DNA of 13,867 bases. Origin: Mycobacterium sp. (GTDB lineage: Bacteria > Actinomycetota > Actinomycetes > Mycobacteriales > Mycobacteriaceae). Numbering within the stretch: the first letter of the stretch is position 1; each line of letters begins with the position of its first letter. The notes beneath the pieces are model-generated. The model was given only the letters and a program-made list of their open reading frames with translations. It was not told the origin of the DNA and did no database searches. The stretch covers positions 1 through 13,867 of the forward strand of contig JAQSXQ010000013.1 of NCBI GenBank assembly GCA_029256565.1, in the 5' to 3' direction. Below, in pieces: positions 11,624 to 13,867 of this stretch. Position numbers and translations under genes: made by a program.

Positions 11624-12768
11624 GCAGGCAAGCCGGTCGGGCAGTGCTGGTGCTGGACGACGGTCGGGTATTCACCGGCACCGAGTTCGGCGCCGTGGGA
11701 CAGACATTGGGCGAGGCGGTGTTCTCGACCGGCATGTCCGGATACCAGGAGACGCTGACCGACCCGAGCTACCACGGTCAGATCGTGGTAGCCACGGCAC
11801 CGCAGATCGGCAACACCGGGTGGAACGGTGAGGACGCCGAGAGCCGCGGCGACAAGATCTGGGTTGCGGGATACGCCGTGCGCGACCCCTCGCCGCGCGC
11901 CTCCAGCTGGCGGGCCACCGGCACGCTCGACGACGAACTGGTCCGCCAGGGAGTCGTCGGGATCGCGGGCATCGACACCCGCGCCGTCGTCCGGCACCTG
12001 CGCAGTGCGGGGTCGATGAAGGCAGGCGTGTTCTCGGGCGACGCCCTGGCCGAGGTGGACGAGCTGCTTGCCCGGGTGCGCAGCCAGCCGTCGATGCTGG
12101 GCGCGGACCTCGCCGGCGAGGTCAGCACCGACTCGACCTACGTGGTGGAAGCCGAAGGGCCTCGACGCTTCAGGGTTGCCGCGCTCGACCTCGGCATCAA
12201 GACCAACACCCCGCGCAACTTCGCCAAGCGGGGCATCGAGACCCACGTGGTGCCGTCGAACGCCACCTTCGACGCCGTCGCCGCGCTCGATCCCGACGGG
12301 GTGTTCCTGTCCAACGGTCCCGGTGACCCGGCGACCGCCGACCACGTCGTCGAGGTGACCCGCAAGGTCCTCGAGGCCGGGATACCGCTGTTCGGCATCT
12401 GCTTCGGCAACCAGATCCTGGGCCGCGCCCTTGGACGCTCGACGTACAAGATGGCCTTCGGTCACCGCGGGATCAACGTTCCGGTGGTCGACCACCTGAC
12501 CGGACGGGTCGCGATCACCTCGCAGAATCACGGCTTCGCCCTCGAAGGGGAGGCCGGCGAGGAGTTCGACACGCAGTTCGGCCGGGCCGTTGTCAGCCAC
12601 ACGTGCGCCAACGACGGAGTCGTCGAGGGCATCAAACTCCTTGACGGAAGGGCGTTCTCGGTGCAGTACCACCCCGAGTCGGCGGCGGGACCCCATGACG
12701 CCGCGTACCTGTTCGACCAATTCGTCGACCTCATCTCCGAAGCCAAGGCAGGGAAGGTCGAGCGCTAA
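11620..12768 (+). CDS. carA: Carbamoyl phosphate synthetase small subunit (glutaminase)
   Basis: A 382-residue subunit that hydrolyses glutamine and channels ammonia to CarB. The N-terminal CPSase domain (about 1-180), with GMSGYQETLTDPSY, is followed by a class I glutamine amidotransferase domain. The nucleophile C261 lies in FGICFGNQILG, and H351 and E353 complete the triad in YHPES. SNGPGDP is present around residue 230. These closely match the C269/H353/E355 triad of E. coli. Carbamoyl phosphate made here feeds both PyrB and arginine synthesis. The start is the ATGA overlap with the upstream PH-like gene. The stop TAA shares one base with the carB start (TAATG), indicating coupled, near-equimolar translation of the two subunits. 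Confidence 0.97.
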   Translation: MSRQAGRAVLVLDDGRVFTGTEFGAVGQTLGEAVFSTGMSGYQETLTDPSYHGQIVVATAPQIGNTGWNGEDAESRGDKIWVAGYAVRDPSPRASSWRATGTLDDELVRQGVVGIAGIDTRAVVRHLRSAGSMKAGVFSGDALAEVDELLARVRSQPSMLGADLAGEVSTDSTYVVEAEGPRRFRVAALDLGIKTNTPRNFAKRGIETHVVPSNATFDAVAALDPDGVFLSNGPGDPATADHVVEVTRKVLEAGIPLFGICFGNQILGRALGRSTYKMAFGHRGINVPVVDHLTGRVAITSQNHGFALEGEAGEEFDTQFGRAVVSHTCANDGVVEGIKLLDGRAFSVQYHPESAAGPHDAAYLFDQFVDLISEAKAGKVER

Positions 12769-13867
12769 TGCCGCGTCGGGAAGATCTCAAGCACGTCCTG
12801 GTCATCGGATCGGGCCCCATCGTCATCGGGCAGGCCGCCGAGTTCGACTACTCGGGCACCCAGGCGTGCCGGGTGTTGAAGGCCGAAGGCCTGCGGGTGA
12901 CGCTCATCAACTCGAATCCGGCGTCGATCATGACCGACCCGGAGTTCGCCGACTCCACGTACATCGAACCGATCACCGCGGCGTTCGTCGAGAAGGTGAT
13001 CGTGCAGCAGGCCGAGCGCGGCAACAAGATCGACGCGCTGCTGGCCACGCTCGGCGGGCAGACCGCGCTCAACACGGCGGTCGCGCTGTACGAGAACGGG
13101 GCCCTCGACCGCCACGGCGTCGAGATGATCGGTGCGGACTTCGAGGCCATCCAGCGGGGCGAGGACCGGCAGAAGTTCAAGGACATCGTCGCCAAGGTCG
13201 GCGGCGAGTCGGCCAAGTCGCGGGTGTGCTTCACGATGGAGGAGGTCCGGGACACCGTCGCCGAACTCGGCCTGCCCGTCGTGGTGCGGCCGTCGTTCAC
13301 GATGGGTGGGCTCGGCTCCGGCATGGCGTACTCGGTCGAGGACGTCGAGCGGATGGCCGGCGACGGCCTGTCCGCCTCGCCGACGGCCAACGTGCTGATC
13401 GAGGAGTCGATCTTCGGGTGGAAGGAATTCGAACTCGAGCTGATGCGGGACCACCGTGACAACGTGGTGGTCGTCTGCTCGATCGAGAACTTCGACCCGA
13501 TGGGCGTGCACACCGGTGACTCGGTGACCGTGGCGCCCGCGATGACGCTGACCGACCGCGAGTACCAGACGATGCGCGACCTCGGCATCGCGATCCTGCG
13601 CGAAGTCGGCGTCGACACCGGTGGCTGCAACATCCAGTTCGCGATCGACCCGGTCGACGGCCGGCTCGTCGTCATCGAGATGAACCCGCGGGTCTCCCGG
13701 TCGAGTGCGCTGGCCTCGAAGGCCACCGGCTTCCCGATCGCCAAGATCGCCGCGAAGCTCGCCATCGGTTACACCCTCGACGAGATCGTCAACGACATCA
13801 CCAAGGAGACGCCGGCGTGCTTCGAGCCGACGCTCGACTACGTCGTCGTCAAGGCCCCGCGGTTCGC
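12768..13867 (+). CDS. carB: Carbamoyl phosphate synthetase large subunit, N-terminal part (3' truncated by window edge)
   Basis: The first 366 codons of a protein usually about 1,100 residues long. CarB uses two ATP, bicarbonate and channelled ammonia to form carbamoyl phosphate. Visible parts are the pre-ATP-grasp domain, with GSGPIVIGQAAEFDYSG (14-30) and GGQTALN (96-102), and the first ATP-grasp domain, with RPSFTMGGLGSG (174-185). The Mg-ATP ligand block around E304 and N306 lies in EMNPRVSRSS. These correspond to E299 and N301 of E. coli. The second synthetase half and allosteric domain lie beyond the window. The ATG at 12768 overlaps the carA stop by one base; GGGAAGG lies a little upstream inside carA. 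No frameshift is seen. Confidence 0.97.
   Translation, partial: MPRREDLKHVLVIGSGPIVIGQAAEFDYSGTQACRVLKAEGLRVTLINSNPASIMTDPEFADSTYIEPITAAFVEKVIVQQAERGNKIDALLATLGGQTALNTAVALYENGALDRHGVEMIGADFEAIQRGEDRQKFKDIVAKVGGESAKSRVCFTMEEVRDTVAELGLPVVVRPSFTMGGLGSGMAYSVEDVERMAGDGLSASPTANVLIEESIFGWKEFELELMRDHRDNVVVVCSIENFDPMGVHTGDSVTVAPAMTLTDREYQTMRDLGIAILREVGVDTGGCNIQFAIDPVDGRLVVIEMNPRVSRSSALASKATGFPIAKIAAKLAIGYTLDEIVNDITKETPACFEPTLDYVVVKAPRF

Noticed and set aside
11296..12720. Long minus-strand open frame opposite carA (about 474 codons)
   Set aside because: It is an antisense shadow of carA with no recognisable motif, start context or promoter.

Overview
The window is high-GC, almost gap-free bacterial DNA that reads as a chromosomal segment of a mycobacterium, most likely a fast-growing Mycolicibacterium. 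The evidence is the close recognisability of AroB, AroQ, PepQ, EF-P, NusB, PyrR, PyrB and PyrC to their mycobacterial forms, GTG starts, ATGA stop/start overlaps, and a conserved actinobacterial gene order. No tRNA, rRNA, insertion sequence, phage gene or CRISPR array is visible, and no stretch longer than about 110 bases lacks a gene.

Region 1 (1-4348, mainly + strand) is the shikimate/translation block: the 3' end of aroB, aroQ (ATGA overlap), a four-helix membrane protein on the opposite strand, then pepQ, efp, nusB and an uncharacterised 180-residue protein. The divergent membrane-protein/pepQ pair is separated by 33 bp and both genes look leaderless. Region 2 (4355-8050) is a probably accessory trio between the two core operons: a haloalkane dehalogenase-like hydrolase (-), a GABA/amino-acid permease (+) and a beta-lactamase-fold esterase (-). 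Region 3 (8096-13867, + strand) is the pyrimidine operon pyrR-pyrB-pyrC-(membrane protein)-carA-carB, with carB running off the end. It makes carbamoyl phosphate (CarAB), carbamoyl aspartate (PyrB) and dihydroorotate (PyrC), under PyrR control.

The most interesting signals lie between or at the edges of genes. (i) A pyrR leader hairpin has a CNGNGA hexaloop and sequesters a perfect Shine-Dalgarno, fitting PyrR translational repression. (ii) A 35-bp element at the pyrR/pyrB junction is flanked by CGATGA direct repeats. It creates a 12-codon mini-ORF bridging pyrR and pyrB by ATGA overlaps, and looks like a very short MIRU-type insertion. (iii) The N-terminus of nusB carries an in-frame 30-bp/10-residue repeat. 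(iv) A perfect 11-bp inverted repeat is embedded in the end of the dehalogenase gene just after the converging operon, and another hairpin lies between aroQ and its convergent neighbour. (v) Three genes have a TANNNT box exactly 8 nt before the start codon. I did not find a clearly new multi-gene system; these are small regulatory or architectural observations.
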